The notes: generated by a model not told the origin, from the sequence alone. Shown: positions 42,464-52,284, numbered from the stretch's first letter. The stretch: 64,000 nucleotides of DNA from an uncultured Marinomonas sp. (GCA_947493575.1 CANLRQ010000013.1:24374-88373); one strand, 5' to 3'. Program-made: numbers and translations.

Positions 42464-43159
42464 CTACTGCTCGTCTTGTTCTGTAGAAAAACTTACAACA
42501 CGTGCCATTGATATCATTCCTTGATTAGTTGCCATCGCAGACTGTTCCGCATGCTGTCGTAAGTAACTCTGCAAACGATCATTATTTACATCCAAGCTCA
42601 AGGCTTGTATATCCTGAGGATCATCCAATATAGAATCTGTTTGGTCTAAGTTGGCTACCGCTATAACAGGTAAACCTTCTCCATTGAAATCATTACCTTG
42701 AGAAAGAAAAAGTTGTCCAGCCAATAAAGCGACAAAGGCAACACTCGCAGCCATAGCAAACATCTTCACAGAAATTACATTGCTTTTACGTGAGTTTTCA
42801 CTGTCTGATAAAGCATCTAGATGCCTTGCATTGCTTTCAGTAAAGGCAGCTTTCCTCTCAGATAAATCCACGATATTAGAAGGCGATGTTTCTGTTTCAT
42901 CTGGTAGCAGATCAGGTTCAATACCATCTATTCCCTCTCTCACACGGCTTAATAAGTCGAATTGAGAAAAGTCAGTCATAGGTTCAGCGCTATTAAGTGC
43001 TTGTTGAGTCGCTGCATATGACTTCAACGTGGTTTCCCACTTTTCATTTTCTTGTGACAAGAGAAAATCTAAATCTTCACTCGACAGGCGATCATCAACA
43101 AAATCTGATACACATTGCGCTACATTTTCATCATGCAACGTTTCTTTTGATTTATTCAT
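42464..43159 (-). CDS. rseA: Anti-sigma-E factor RseA (MucA)
   Basis: A 231-residue single-pass membrane protein. The N-terminal cytoplasmic domain binds RpoE (ETLHDENVAQCVSDFVDDRLSSEDLDFLLS), one membrane helix spans roughly residues 130-148 (MFAMAASVAFVALLAGQLFL), and the rest is periplasmic. The start at 43159 is chosen because GGAGGAGA, formed by the last codons of rpoE, is spaced correctly before it; an ATG five codons upstream overlaps rpoE. Confidence 0.92.
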   Translation of the reverse strand: MNKSKETLHDENVAQCVSDFVDDRLSSEDLDFLLSQENEKWETTLKSYAATQQALNSAEPMTDFSQFDLLSRVREGIDGIEPDLLPDETETSPSNIVDLSERKAAFTESNARHLDALSDSENSRKSNVISVKMFAMAASVAFVALLAGQLFLSQGNDFNGEGLPVIAVANLDQTDSILDDPQDIQALSLDVNNDRLQSYLRQHAEQSAMATNQGMISMARVVSFSTEQDEQ

Positions 43160-43160
43160 A

Positions 43161-43748
43161 TTACTCTCCTCCATCCAAATATGGACGAATATGCTGTTCG
43201 ATCGTCTCTCTCGCTCTAAATATACGCGAGCGAACGGTACCGACAGGGCAATTCATTACTTGTGCAATTTCTTCATAGCTCATTCCATCAAACTCTCTTA
43301 AGGTAATGGCCAGCTTTAACTCTTCCGGTAGTGTTTTAATAACACTATAAATTGCTGTTTCTAATCTATTTCTATTTAAGTTTGCATCTGGCGTCGCAAC
43401 ATCTGACAACTGCTCATAAGTAGAAAAAGCGTCATCATTATCTAACTCAACATCACTGCCAGATGGCCTACGAGACCGATTCATCAGATAATTTTTTGAT
43501 GTATTCACTGCTATACGGTACAGCCACGTATAAAAAGCACTATCACCTCGAAACGAGTGAATAGCACGATAGGCTTTAATAAAACTCTCTTGCGCGACAT
43601 CCATTACTTCATGTTGATCGCTCACATAACGGCTGATAAGACCACAAACCTTGTATTGATACTTGAGTACCAATAGGTCAAAGGCTCGTTTATCGCCTTT
43701 TTGGACTTTCTCAACCAACTCTTGATCAGAAGGCGAACCTTGCGGCAT
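43161..43748 (-). CDS. rpoE: Extracytoplasmic sigma factor RpoE (AlgU)
   Basis: A 195-residue ECF sigma factor. Region 2 is seen in FDLLVLKYQYKVCGLISRYV and DVAQESFIKAYRAIHSFRGDSAFYTWLYRIAVNTSKN; region 4 in LPEELKLAITLREFDGMSYEEIAQVMNCPVGTVRSRIFRARE. It controls the envelope stress response and heads the rpoE-rseA-rseB-rseC operon. A sigma-E-like promoter lies 55-80 bp upstream. Confidence 0.97.
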   Translation of the reverse strand: MPQGSPSDQELVEKVQKGDKRAFDLLVLKYQYKVCGLISRYVSDQHEVMDVAQESFIKAYRAIHSFRGDSAFYTWLYRIAVNTSKNYLMNRSRRPSGSDVELDNDDAFSTYEQLSDVATPDANLNRNRLETAIYSVIKTLPEELKLAITLREFDGMSYEEIAQVMNCPVGTVRSRIFRARETIEQHIRPYLDGGE

Positions 43749-43802
43749 AACAACCTCGGTCTAATAACAACGGTGTCAACCTTCTTCTTCCCATACCAAA
43801 GG

Positions 43803-43828
43803 TAGACACTGGAAAAACAAACTAGTTC
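43803..43828 (-). promoter_or_regulatory. Candidate sigma-E promoter of rpoE
   Basis: Read on the minus strand, GAACTA (43828-43823) and TCTA (43806-43803) are separated by 16 bases, close to the sigma-E consensus GAACTT-N16-TCTGA. It lies 55 bp upstream of the rpoE start, consistent with autoregulation. Confidence 0.65.
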
Positions 43829-43996
43829 AGACTTTCTTTAACTTGATTTGAACGAAAAGGGGAATTTAAATCACTTAAAGCGTATTTTTTATACCCATTT
43901 CCTTAACTTTGATGGTTATTCAGTCAGATAAAGTATTCACTAATCCCATACAACAATAGTACCATTAATCTTTTCACGATAAACAAGAACAAGAAT

Positions 43997-45592
43997 ATGA
44001 GCCAACAATATCACTACGATATTCTAATTATTGGAGCCGGTGCAGCTGGTTTAACCCTCGCGCTAGAGCTAGCCAAAACGCACAAAGTCGCCATGCTGAC
44101 AAAAGGAGACATCCGAGAAGGTTCTACCTTGTACGCTCAGGGTGGTGTCGCAGCGGTTCTTGCTGAAAAAGACACTATTGATTCACACATTAGAGACACT
44201 GTCACTGCGGGTGTTTTTTTAGGTGACCCAGACGCGATTCGCTTTACCGTAGAAAATTCCAAAGAAAGCATTGATTGGCTCATAGATCAGGGAGTTCCTT
44301 TTACTCGCTCACATGAAGGTGATTCGTACCACTTAACAAAAGAAGGCGGCCACAGTCACAGACGCATTATTCACGCAGCCGATGCTACAGGTCAAGCTAT
44401 CTCAGCTACACTCATCCACAATGCCACACAGCACCCAAATATTGATTTTTTCCCGGATCGTGTTGCCATTGATATCATCACCTCTGATAAATTGAGAGTA
44501 TCAGGAGATAACCGAGCATTAGGCATTTACGCACTCAACTTAACAACCGATGAAGTGGATGTCTTTATCGCCGGGAGAATAGCTATTGCCGCAGGTGGTG
44601 CCAGTAAAGTTTATCTTTATACCAGCAACCCTGATACCGCATCAGGAGATGGGATAGCAATGGCATGGAGAGCAGGATGCCGAGTGGCTAACCTTGAGTT
44701 TAATCAATTCCATCCGACTTGTTTATATGATGCAAAAGCCAAAACGTTTTTAATCTCGGAAGCAGTTCGAGGGGAAGGAGGTAAGCTATTATTACCAGAT
44801 GGTAGCCCTTTCATGTCCAAATTTGATGACAGAGAAGAACTTGCTCCTAGAGATATTGTCGCCAGAGCAATTGACCATGAAATGAAACGCTTAGGTGTTG
44901 ATCATGTTTTATTAGACATCTCCCACAAAAGCACAGAGTTCATCACAACTCATTTCCCCACTATTTATGAACAATGCTTGAAATATGGCTATGACATGAC
45001 CAAAGAGCCTATTCCTGTGGTGCCCGCTGCACATTACACCTGTGGCGGCGTGATGGTTAATCAATTTGGACATACCGACTTAAAACATTTATATGCTGTT
45101 GGAGAAACTTCCTATACGGGTCTACATGGGGCTAACCGTTTGGCGAGTAACTCACTATTAGAGTGCATTGTCTATGCCCGTTCTGCGGCACAACATATGC
45201 TATCGAATCCAGTGTTACCTAAACCCCTTGTTGAAATACCTGCATGGGATGATAGTCAAGTAACAGACTCAGATGAAGATGTAGTTATCGCTCATAACTG
45301 GCAAGAACTTCGCCAATTTATGTGGGATTATGTAGGTATTGTAAGAACGAATAATCGATTATTAAGAGCAAAGCATAGAGTGGATTTACTTTTGTCTGAA
45401 ATCGATGAATTCTACAGTAACTACAAAATCAGCAGTGATTTAATCGAACTAAGAAACTTAGCCAATGTTGCGGATCTGATTATCCAATCAGCGATGAAAC
45501 GTAAAGAAAGTCGTGGTCTCCACTTTACACTCGATTACCCTGATACAAATGAGAAACCAGAACCAACAATCCTCGCACCAAATAAAAAATGA
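43997..45592 (+). CDS. nadB: L-aspartate oxidase
   Basis: A 531-residue flavoprotein that oxidises aspartate to iminoaspartate for NAD synthesis. It has the FAD motif IIGAGAAGLTLALELA (11-26), STLYAQGGVAAV, EGGHSHRRIIHAADATG, the active-site HYTCGGVMVN and GLHGANRLASNSLLECIVYAR. It diverges from rpoE, a neighbour relation shared with Escherichia coli, and ends six bases from the converging ygfX stop. Confidence 0.96.
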   Translation: MSQQYHYDILIIGAGAAGLTLALELAKTHKVAMLTKGDIREGSTLYAQGGVAAVLAEKDTIDSHIRDTVTAGVFLGDPDAIRFTVENSKESIDWLIDQGVPFTRSHEGDSYHLTKEGGHSHRRIIHAADATGQAISATLIHNATQHPNIDFFPDRVAIDIITSDKLRVSGDNRALGIYALNLTTDEVDVFIAGRIAIAAGGASKVYLYTSNPDTASGDGIAMAWRAGCRVANLEFNQFHPTCLYDAKAKTFLISEAVRGEGGKLLLPDGSPFMSKFDDREELAPRDIVARAIDHEMKRLGVDHVLLDISHKSTEFITTHFPTIYEQCLKYGYDMTKEPIPVVPAAHYTCGGVMVNQFGHTDLKHLYAVGETSYTGLHGANRLASNSLLECIVYARSAAQHMLSNPVLPKPLVEIPAWDDSQVTDSDEDVVIAHNWQELRQFMWDYVGIVRTNNRLLRAKHRVDLLLSEIDEFYSNYKISSDLIELRNLANVADLIIQSAMKRKESRGLHFTLDYPDTNEKPEPTILAPNKK

Positions 45593-45598
45593 ACAGGG

Positions 45599-46162
45599 TT
45601 ATTGCTTCAATGCAACATCTTCTTTAAGTCTTACTTGCTTTGCAGCAAATGATTGGAAAGTGCGATATTCAGTTGAAGGTAATGCATCTCTAGCGATTAA
45701 AAGGCGTTTACGTCCTGCAATAAAAAATGCTCGCTGCACCTTATGAGCGTACTTAGAGAGAATGTGCATGACATTACTGGATTCTACATACGCATTTTGC
45801 AGCAATATACTAGAAGGATTAGCTTCTTCAACTGTGTCATAGTATGCATGTAGACAAAGGTTACCGTACTGCACAAAGTGCAGCTGGTGCTTTTCAACAT
45901 GGTTATACCCCTGTTTATTGCGTGTAATGTAAATATAAGCATTATCAGTATCCAAGCTAAGATCAAGCCTAGACGTAAACCAACTCAGCCTTACATACAA
46001 TAAACTGACTACCAAAAAGACAATGACTATCAGCAGAAAAAAGTAATCAGGTAATAACCAAGTGCTGATATACAAAACCATTCCCCATGTAGGTAACAAC
46101 ATGGTTAATAAACATAGGAAGGAAGGCTTAAGCCTTATAGTTTTCAGGTTGGACACGATCAA
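45599..46162 (-). CDS. YgfX-like membrane protein (CptA family)
   Basis: A 187-residue protein with two adjacent membrane helices near the N-terminus (FLCLLTMLLPTWGMVLYIS and YFFLLIVIVFLVVSLLYV) and a soluble C-terminal part. Position immediately after sdhE, overlapping it by about 35 bp, is the ygfYX arrangement of gammaproteobacteria. YgfX has been described as a toxin-like partner or as an accessory factor. The start is uncertain: TTG at 46162 or GTG at 46156. Confidence 0.75.
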   Translation of the reverse strand: MIVSNLKTIRLKPSFLCLLTMLLPTWGMVLYISTWLLPDYFFLLIVIVFLVVSLLYVRLSWFTSRLDLSLDTDNAYIYITRNKQGYNHVEKHQLHFVQYGNLCLHAYYDTVEEANPSSILLQNAYVESSNVMHILSKYAHKVQRAFFIAGRKRLLIARDALPSTEYRTFQSFAAKQVRLKEDVALKQ

Positions 46163-46403
46163 GAATCAACTTAACAATCAAAGCAAGCTCTGGGTCGGTA
46201 GGCACTTCTTTTTGCATAAACCATACAAAAATGTCTTGGTCTTCACACTCAATCAGTTTATAAAAACACCGCTTTTCTTCGTCTGAGAGAGTTTCAAACT
46301 CATCCTCTAAAAAAGGCTCCAACAACAAGTCCAACTCTAACATGCCTCTTCGGCAATGCCACTTCAATCGCTTAAACTCCATTGACTCTGACACGTTACT
46401 CAT
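46128..46403 (-). CDS. sdhE: Succinate dehydrogenase flavinylation factor SdhE (YgfY)
   Basis: A 91-residue SdhE that promotes covalent FAD attachment to SdhA. The essential RGxxE motif is Arg19-Gly20-Met-Leu-Glu23 in CRRGMLELD. The later CFYKLIECEDQDIFVWFM is also typical. The ATG follows AAGGTG. It overlaps ygfX at its 3' end. Confidence 0.94.
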   Translation of the reverse strand: MSNVSESMEFKRLKWHCRRGMLELDLLLEPFLEDEFETLSDEEKRCFYKLIECEDQDIFVWFMQKEVPTDPELALIVKLILDRVQPENYKA

Positions 46404-46483
46404 TCCAGCACCTTAAAAAGACCATTGATAAAAACATCGTCATTATAGCCCTTGCTAACACATCAAGAAAACCATTTGTATAG

Positions 46484-46639
46484 GGAAGGTGCGAATACGT
46501 CTACTAAGCCTCAGTCTTTCAGAGAAACCGTCAAATAAAGCACGATTCTGCAGAAATGTTCATACCTTTCAAAGAGTCGTAACGCAATGTGACGTTTTCT
46601 CTGGAAGAGCCTCGGGGCATGGTCTTATTCGCATCTTCC
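46484..46639. mobile_element. Family 1 MITE copy C
   Basis: A 156-bp element between the divergent sdhE and ygfZ genes. Ends are GGAAGGTGCGAATACGTC and GTCTTATTCGCATCTTCC, flanked by ATAG and CTAG. It contains the 82-bp inner module (46521-46602, AGAGAAACCGTCA / TGACGTTTTCTCT), the same length as in copy B and in the opposite orientation. It may carry or displace promoter sequence for both flanking genes. Confidence 0.82.
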
Positions 46640-46789
46640 CTAGGCTTTCCTTATACTCAAGCGCTTCATTTTTACAACATCATCCGATTAACGTATTTTA
46701 TCCAGTGAAAATATTGAATTTCCAAATTATGTCACCAACATAATAAAATGTTTCTATCTTCTAGCCCCTACAAGGTAATATCAGTCAAT

Positions 46790-47695
46790 ATGAACAGTTT
46801 GTTTTCTTCTACTCAACAGTATTTCTCTTTCCCTGTATTCTCACAAGAAAACAATCTAGGCGTATTGGCATTTGAGGGTGCCGATTCAAATAAATTCCTG
46901 CAAGGACAAATTACGGCAGACTTAACAAAGCTCACGGATGAAAACGCATTATCTGGCGCGGTCTGTAATTTGAAAGGGCAAGTTATCTCTAATTTCTATC
47001 TTGTAAAGGCCGAAAATACTATTTTGATGCTGATGCAACACGACTTGCTTGAAAAAACACATCTACACTTAAAAAAGTTCGCTGTTTTTTTCAAGACCTC
47101 ATTATCAGATGTTACTAGTCATTATCACATTGAAAATCAATTTTTCTCCCCTAGTTCAACACTGAATTTCACGCAACAAGAAAATAAAAGTGTTATTCGT
47201 GATGAAGAATCCTATTGCATTCAAGTGAGTCAATCTCCCATTGAACATGTGTTATGCATATCCCCTCTAAATACTTCACTCAAAAAGCAAAGTGATACAA
47301 CACCTTTAGCAGAAGTACTCACACTACTTGCTGCAGAACCTTTACTATCTCTTTCACACAGTGAGCAGTTTTTACCACAGATGCTGAACATGCAATTCAC
47401 CAATGCAGTGAGCTTTAAGAAAGGCTGTTACACAGGACAGGAAATTGTTGCTCGGGTTCAATACAGAGGAAAAGCGAAAAAGCGCTTGTATATCGGAGCA
47501 ATATCTTCACTTTTAGATGAAGCTATTACTGCAGTAACAAATGCAGAGGGTAAAACCGTAGGTGAAACTATTCAGCAAGCAAGTTTAGACGGTTCAACGC
47601 TTATTCTTGCTGTACTTAATATAAGCGATGTTGAACAGGCTTTATTCATCAATAATGAAGCCCTAACATTGCACGATCTGCCTTATGACACCTAG
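46790..47695 (+). CDS. ygfZ: tRNA-modifying/folate-binding protein YgfZ
   Basis: A 301-residue YgfZ of the aminomethyltransferase-like fold, needed for repair or assembly of certain iron-sulphur enzymes such as MiaB. The hallmark KGCYTGQEIVARVQYRGKAKKRL is present, as is GADSNKFLQGQITADL. The frame is open 14 codons further upstream, but the N-terminus at 46790 fits the family better; both starts have poor ribosome-binding sites. The TAG stop codon is the CTAG target site of MITE copy D. Next to sdhE, as in many relatives. Confidence 0.9.
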   Translation: MNSLFSSTQQYFSFPVFSQENNLGVLAFEGADSNKFLQGQITADLTKLTDENALSGAVCNLKGQVISNFYLVKAENTILMLMQHDLLEKTHLHLKKFAVFFKTSLSDVTSHYHIENQFFSPSSTLNFTQQENKSVIRDEESYCIQVSQSPIEHVLCISPLNTSLKKQSDTTPLAEVLTLLAAEPLLSLSHSEQFLPQMLNMQFTNAVSFKKGCYTGQEIVARVQYRGKAKKRLYIGAISSLLDEAITAVTNAEGKTVGETIQQASLDGSTLILAVLNISDVEQALFINNEALTLHDLPYDT

Positions 47696-47745
47696 GGAAG
47701 ATGCGAATAAGTCTACTGAGGCAAGAGGACTTGTTCGCACCTTCC
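47696..47745. mobile_element. Family 1 MITE copy D (shortest)
   Basis: A 50-bp element, essentially two ends back to back: GGAAGATGCGAATAAGTC and GGACTTGTTCGCACCTTCC, flanked by CTAG and CTAA. It fills the gap between the converging ygfZ and ung genes and its left flank contains the ygfZ stop codon. The hairpin it forms could serve as a terminator. Confidence 0.8.
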
Positions 47746-47756
47746 CTAAACATCCA

Positions 47757-48446
47757 TTAGATAATATCATCTGTAAGCTGCCAATTAATCTCCATTCCAT
47801 GATGTTGCTCTAAATAAGCATTTATTTGAGAGAAGTGTTTGCAACCCGAAAAACCTCGATAGACGGATAAAGGAGACGGGTGTGCGGACTCAAGAACAAG
47901 GTGCTTTTGACGGTCTATTTTTTTGCCTTTCTTTTGAGCGTAACCACCCCACAAAACAAAAACCACATGTTCATGGTGTTCATTAATCGACTCAATCACA
48001 GCATCGGTAAAAGTCTCCCATCCTTTACCTTTATGGGAGTTAGGAAGACCAGACTCTACCGTTAACACACTGTTTAATAACAATACCCCTTGCTTCGCCC
48101 AAGGAATCAAACACCCATGGTTCACTGTTTGAATACCTAAATCACTGTTTAATTCTTTATAAATATTCATTAACGAAGGCGGTACCTTCACTCCCGGCAA
48201 AACAGAAAAGGATAACCCGTGAGCCTGATTAGGCCCATGGTATGGGTCCTGCCCCAAGATCACCACCTTAACCTCTTTAAATGGAGTCATTTGAAAAGCC
48301 GAAAAACACGCATCAACTTGAGGGTAAACAACTGCTCCAGCTTTCTTCCTTTCTTGTAGGAAATCAAAAACAGCATCCAATAAGGTTAAATCTATTGATG
48401 ACGTTAAAGCATTTTTCCAATCACTGGGTAAAGATATTAAACTCAT
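47757..48446 (-). CDS. ung: Uracil-DNA glycosylase
   Basis: A 229-residue family 1 uracil-DNA glycosylase. The water-activating loop VVILGQDPYHGPNQAHGLSFS, the uracil-binding LLLNSVLTVE, FVLWGGYAQKKG and the HPSPLSVYRGF leucine-loop motif are intact. The ATG at 48446 is preferred to a GTG one codon upstream. Its 5' end overlaps the 3' end of the kinase gene by 26 bp on the same strand. Confidence 0.96.
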   Translation of the reverse strand: MSLISLPSDWKNALTSSIDLTLLDAVFDFLQERKKAGAVVYPQVDACFSAFQMTPFKEVKVVILGQDPYHGPNQAHGLSFSVLPGVKVPPSLMNIYKELNSDLGIQTVNHGCLIPWAKQGVLLLNSVLTVESGLPNSHKGKGWETFTDAVIESINEHHEHVVFVLWGGYAQKKGKKIDRQKHLVLESAHPSPLSVYRGFSGCKHFSQINAYLEQHHGMEINWQLTDDII

Positions 48447-49338
48447 CACTTATACTCATATCTAAAAATTTTAATTTCTTATATAACTTTTCAGAGAAAA
48501 CATAATAATAACTCAGGTCTTCCGCTCCATCATTTTCAAACAAAAACTTTAATAACATCCAAACCATTTCACGAATCAAATACAACGCATGGTAATATTC
48601 TAAAGTTGCTAACGTTTTTTCTAAAGGCAAACTTTCATTGTATGTATGAATTAAAATAGCGACCTGATCAGAGGATAGGTTATGCGAAGATTTCACGACA
48701 GCCAAGTCAAATAAAGGGTCACCTAAGCCTGAGTACTCCCAATCAATCACCCAAAATTTTTCATTGTCTGCCAGACAATTTTGAGGGTTCAAATCATTAT
48801 GGCAAGTGCATGGAATAAAGTCAGGTATATTTGAATATAAGCACTCGGTTGCCCGTTCTAGCAGGTCACACTGGTTCACAAAGGATTCATCTAAGCTAGA
48901 GTGACTCAGTATTTGATTAATATAATGTTTTATAACAACATCTAATTTATACAAATCTCCTGCAATATTAAGCTTATGAATCTCCTTCAGGCTTATCGCC
49001 AACCGCTTAATATCTTTTGTTGTGTGTTTTACTTCCCAAGGAAAGGCAAGCTGTGAGACAAATTCGCTCACCATAAATCCGGCGTCATTCAAAAGTAAAA
49101 CCGGCGGTGAAAGCCCTAGTTCCGTAGCCATTGGTAAGATTTGTTTTTCGTACGCACGGTTAATTAAAAATCGGTCTTTATCTAAAACAGGACATCTAAT
49201 AATAAAATATGGAACTTTGTCCCACTTTATAAGATAAGTTTTATTTGAAAAGCCGCCGTCAACTTTATCGATAATTAATTCAGAAATGGGTGGCAGTAAA
49301 TAAGAAATTGACGTTAAATTGTTGAATATTTCCTTCAT
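48421..49338 (-). CDS. Choline/thiamine-kinase-like phosphotransferase (APH fold)
   Basis: A 305-residue aminoglycoside-phosphotransferase-fold kinase. It has the glycine-rich GGFSNKTYLIKW, the ATP-anchoring Arg-Cys strand YFIIRCPV, the catalytic loop CHNDLNPQNCLA (Asp and Asn) and the metal motif VIDWEYSGLGDPLFDLA. These features fit LicA/choline kinase or ThiK-type thiamine kinase. The substrate is not resolved; no choline or thiamine gene is adjacent. It diverges from hexR and probably shares a transcript with ung. Confidence 0.8.
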   Translation of the reverse strand: MKEIFNNLTSISYLLPPISELIIDKVDGGFSNKTYLIKWDKVPYFIIRCPVLDKDRFLINRAYEKQILPMATELGLSPPVLLLNDAGFMVSEFVSQLAFPWEVKHTTKDIKRLAISLKEIHKLNIAGDLYKLDVVIKHYINQILSHSSLDESFVNQCDLLERATECLYSNIPDFIPCTCHNDLNPQNCLADNEKFWVIDWEYSGLGDPLFDLAVVKSSHNLSSDQVAILIHTYNESLPLEKTLATLEYYHALYLIREMVWMLLKFLFENDGAEDLSYYYVFSEKLYKKLKFLDMSISDEFNIFTQ

Positions 49339-49426
49339 TTGTAATCCTGTTATTGCCAGATATCAATACGACTGTCAAAATGATAACAGCCACTCATTAG
49401 TCAAAACACAGACTCGAAGAACAAAA

Positions 49427-50284
49427 ATGATTAAACATGACGACATAATTAGAAAAATCCAAGACAACTTAAATACATTAAGTAAATCTGAGAAAAAAGT
49501 AGCTGAAGCCATCTTAGCAGACCCAAAATCTGCGATACACTCCAGTATTGCCAAGCTTGCTGCAAAAGCAGAGGTAAGTGAACCTACTGTTAACCGTTTC
49601 TGCCGCAGCTTAATCGGAAGTGGATTTCCAGATTTCAAAGTAGCCTTAGCTCAGAGCCTAGCGACAGGCACTCCTTATGTTAACTTAAATGTGGAACCCG
49701 ATGATGCCCCAGGTGCTGTCACACATAAAATATTTGAGGCGGCGAAAAATGATCTAACACGCGCCCAACTTATTCTTCCAGAAGCATTAGTTAGTCGAGC
49801 GGTTGATGTATTAGCACAAGCAAGACGAATCGAATTTTATGGGCTGGGAGCATCAGGCCCAGTCGCTCAAGACGCCCACCACAAATTCTTTAGACTGAAT
49901 ATGCCAGTTGTAGCCTATACGGACATATTAGTTCAAAGAATGGCGGCAGCGGGAACCCATCCTGGAGATGCGGTTGTTGTTATTTCATATACAGGCAGAA
50001 CCTTACCTCTTATTGAAACAGCTCGCGTGGCACGTGAAGCTGGGGCAACGGTTATTGGCATAACCAATCCAAACTCACCTCTAACAGAGCATTGCTCCAT
50101 CATTCTTCCAATAGAAGAAACCGAAGATACAGACATTTATACACCTATGAGCTCTCGTATTGTTTATTTAACTTTGATTGACGCTCTTGCTACTGGTGTT
50201 TTATTAAAACGAGGCCCGGAATTTAATGCCCACCTCAAAAAGTTAAAACGCAGCGTGCAAGATACTCGGCTTCCAAAAGAGTAA
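49427..50284 (+). CDS. hexR: Hex regulon repressor HexR (RpiR family)
   Basis: A 285-residue RpiR-type regulator with an N-terminal helix-turn-helix (LAAKAEVSEPTVNRFCRSL) and a SIS sugar-phosphate domain (RRIEFYGLGASGPVAQDAHHKFFRL, VVVISYTGRTLPLIETARVAREAGATVIGITNP). HexR senses 2-keto-3-deoxy-6-phosphogluconate and controls edd, gap and related genes. The frame opens 36 codons earlier, but the ATG at 49427 gives the standard N-terminus MIKHDDIIRKIQ. Its probable targets edd and gap lie next to it. Confidence 0.93.
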   Translation: MIKHDDIIRKIQDNLNTLSKSEKKVAEAILADPKSAIHSSIAKLAAKAEVSEPTVNRFCRSLIGSGFPDFKVALAQSLATGTPYVNLNVEPDDAPGAVTHKIFEAAKNDLTRAQLILPEALVSRAVDVLAQARRIEFYGLGASGPVAQDAHHKFFRLNMPVVAYTDILVQRMAAAGTHPGDAVVVISYTGRTLPLIETARVAREAGATVIGITNPNSPLTEHCSIILPIEETEDTDIYTPMSSRIVYLTLIDALATGVLLKRGPEFNAHLKKLKRSVQDTRLPKE

Positions 50285-50336
50285 TGCATCGTAAGATAAT
50301 TAAAGCAACAAAAAGATTAACAATAGACGAAAAAAA

Positions 50337-50356
50337 GGGGAGCTAAAAAGCTCCCC
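50337..50356 (-). terminator. Terminator of edd
   Basis: GGGGAGCT (50337-50344) pairs perfectly with AGCTCCCC (50349-50356) around four A residues. Six A residues to its left form the U-tract on the minus strand. It lies between the converging hexR and edd genes. Confidence 0.9.
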
Positions 50357-50400
50357 AAACACCCGTACTGAATCTAAGCCTATTTAGCTTAAATCAGTCG

Positions 50401-52224
50401 TCAGAGGAAATCGTCTTGAAACAGGCTAGATGCGCCTTGTTCAGCGCCGCTTACTAATTTTCTTTGTGCTGCGAATAACTCTCTTCCCATTCCTTGATAA
50501 GAAACGCTCACGTCATGAACTGCCAACTCTCTTGCTGCCAACTCTGCAGCAGATACAAGCAACTCCAGCTCCCCAGTTGAAGAATCTACTCGTACCATAT
50601 CGCCTTCTTTAATTTTGGCAATTAAGCCACCCTCAATCGCCTCTGGTGTTAAATGAATCGCCGCTGGAACTTTTCCTGATGCGCCAGACATTCGGCCATC
50701 AGTAACCAAAGCAACCTTGTAGCCTTGGTCTTGTAGATTGCCCAAATAAGGTGTCAATTTATGTAACTCAGGCATTCCAACCGCTTTAGGGCCTTGGAAT
50801 CGAACCACTGCCACACAATCCCTCTTCAAAGAACCATTTGAGATAGCATCAGCTAAAGCGTTCTGATCATGAAATACAGCCGCAGGAGCTTCAATAACAC
50901 GATGCTCAGCCTTAACAGCAGATACCTTAATCACTGCACGACCTAAATTACCCTTTAATAAAGACAATCCACCTTCAGAACTGAAAGGATCATTAATAGG
51001 GCGGACAACATCTAGATCTAGACTTTCATCTGTCCCATTTTCCCAAACCAACTTACCATTATCTAAGAAAGGCTCTTTGGTATAGTGCTGCAAGCCATGT
51101 CCAACTATCGTATTAACGTCTTCATGAACTAAACCACCTTTAAGCAGTTGTTTCACCAAGAACCCCATACCGCCAGCAGCATGGAAGTGATTAATATCAG
51201 CTTGTCCATTTGGATACATTTTGGTAAGTGAAGGAACAACCTTACTCAGTTCAGAAAAGTCATCCCATGTCACAACAATGCCCGCCGCTTTGGCAAACGC
51301 AATAATGTGCATAGTATGATTAGTAGAACCCCCTGTTGCTAGTAATCCAACGATTGCATTCACAATGCTTTTTTCATCAACAATTTTATATAAAGGTCGG
51401 AAATCAGATCCTATAGCAGTGATTTTTGTCGATAATTGCGCAGCGTATTCTGTTAGTGCCTCCCTTAGTGGAGAGTCAGGACTAACAAAAGAAGATCCCG
51501 GTAACTGTAATCCCATTAGCTCAACTAGCAATTGGTTGGAATTGGCCGTACCGTAAAAAGTACATGTACCTGCGCTATGATAAGAAGCAGACTCCGCTTC
51601 GAGCAACTCATCTCGTGAAGCTTGGCCCTGTGCAAATCTTTGACGTACAGCCGCTTTTTTAGCATTACTGATACCGGAACTCATGGGGCCAGATGGAATA
51701 AATAAACTAGGTAAATGCCCAAATCTTAGTGCAGCGATTAATAAGCCAGGAACAATTTTGTCACAAATACCTAAGAAGACAGCCGCATCAAACATATTAT
51801 GAGATAACGCAATGGCAGCACCTTGTGCAATGTTATCGCGACTAAATAAACTTAACTCCATGCCGTCTTGACCTTGGGTCACACCATCGCACATAGCAGG
51901 AACACCACCCGCAAACTGAGCAATAGAGCCAACCGCATGCACCGCCTTACGCACTTTATCAGGATAAGCCTCATAAGGTTGGTGTGCAGACAACATATCA
52001 TTATAGGAAGAAATAATACCGATATTTGCTTCAGTTAATAATGTCAGTTTTTGTTTATCTGTTGGGCTACAAGCAGCAAAACCATGAGCCAAATTACCAC
52101 ATGAAAGAGCGCCACGATGTGGTCCCAACTGCTGCGCTTTTTCCATGTCTTCTAAATACTGAGTTCGTAAAGCTTTACTACGCTCAATAATCTTTTCTGT
52201 AACACGTATAACCGTAGGGTTCAT
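50401..52224 (-). CDS. edd: 6-phosphogluconate dehydratase
   Basis: A 607-residue iron-sulphur dehydratase of the IlvD/Edd family, first dedicated enzyme of the Entner-Doudoroff pathway. Landmarks are [80 protein letters not shown], and [23 protein letters not shown]. The cluster cysteines are in place. The eda gene is not in the window. It diverges from gap across a 380-bp region with two candidate HexR sites. Confidence 0.96.
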   Translation of the reverse strand: MNPTVIRVTEKIIERSKALRTQYLEDMEKAQQLGPHRGALSCGNLAHGFAACSPTDKQKLTLLTEANIGIISSYNDMLSAHQPYEAYPDKVRKAVHAVGSIAQFAGGVPAMCDGVTQGQDGMELSLFSRDNIAQGAAIALSHNMFDAAVFLGICDKIVPGLLIAALRFGHLPSLFIPSGPMSSGISNAKKAAVRQRFAQGQASRDELLEAESASYHSAGTCTFYGTANSNQLLVELMGLQLPGSSFVSPDSPLREALTEYAAQLSTKITAIGSDFRPLYKIVDEKSIVNAIVGLLATGGSTNHTMHIIAFAKAAGIVVTWDDFSELSKVVPSLTKMYPNGQADINHFHAAGGMGFLVKQLLKGGLVHEDVNTIVGHGLQHYTKEPFLDNGKLVWENGTDESLDLDVVRPINDPFSSEGGLSLLKGNLGRAVIKVSAVKAEHRVIEAPAAVFHDQNALADAISNGSLKRDCVAVVRFQGPKAVGMPELHKLTPYLGNLQDQGYKVALVTDGRMSGASGKVPAAIHLTPEAIEGGLIAKIKEGDMVRVDSSTGELELLVSAAELAARELAVHDVSVSYQGMGRELFAAQRKLVSGAEQGASSLFQDDFL

Positions 52225-52272
52225 TGATCACTCCAAAGAAGCTCTTTTAAGACATAACAAGCTATTAATTTC

Positions 52273-52284
52273 TGTAATATTACA
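52273..52284. promoter_or_regulatory. Palindrome upstream of edd, candidate HexR site
   Basis: TGTAATATTACA is a perfect 12-bp palindrome 49 bp upstream of the edd ATG. It has the half-sites TGTAAT/ATTACA of the reported HexR motif (TGTAAT-N3-ATTACA) but without the three-base spacer, so the match is partial. Confidence 0.45.

Noticed and set aside
46198..46222. Sigma-54-like sequence GGCACTTCTTTTTGC
   Set aside because: Spacing between GG and GC is 11 rather than 10, and it lies inside sdhE with no sensible target.
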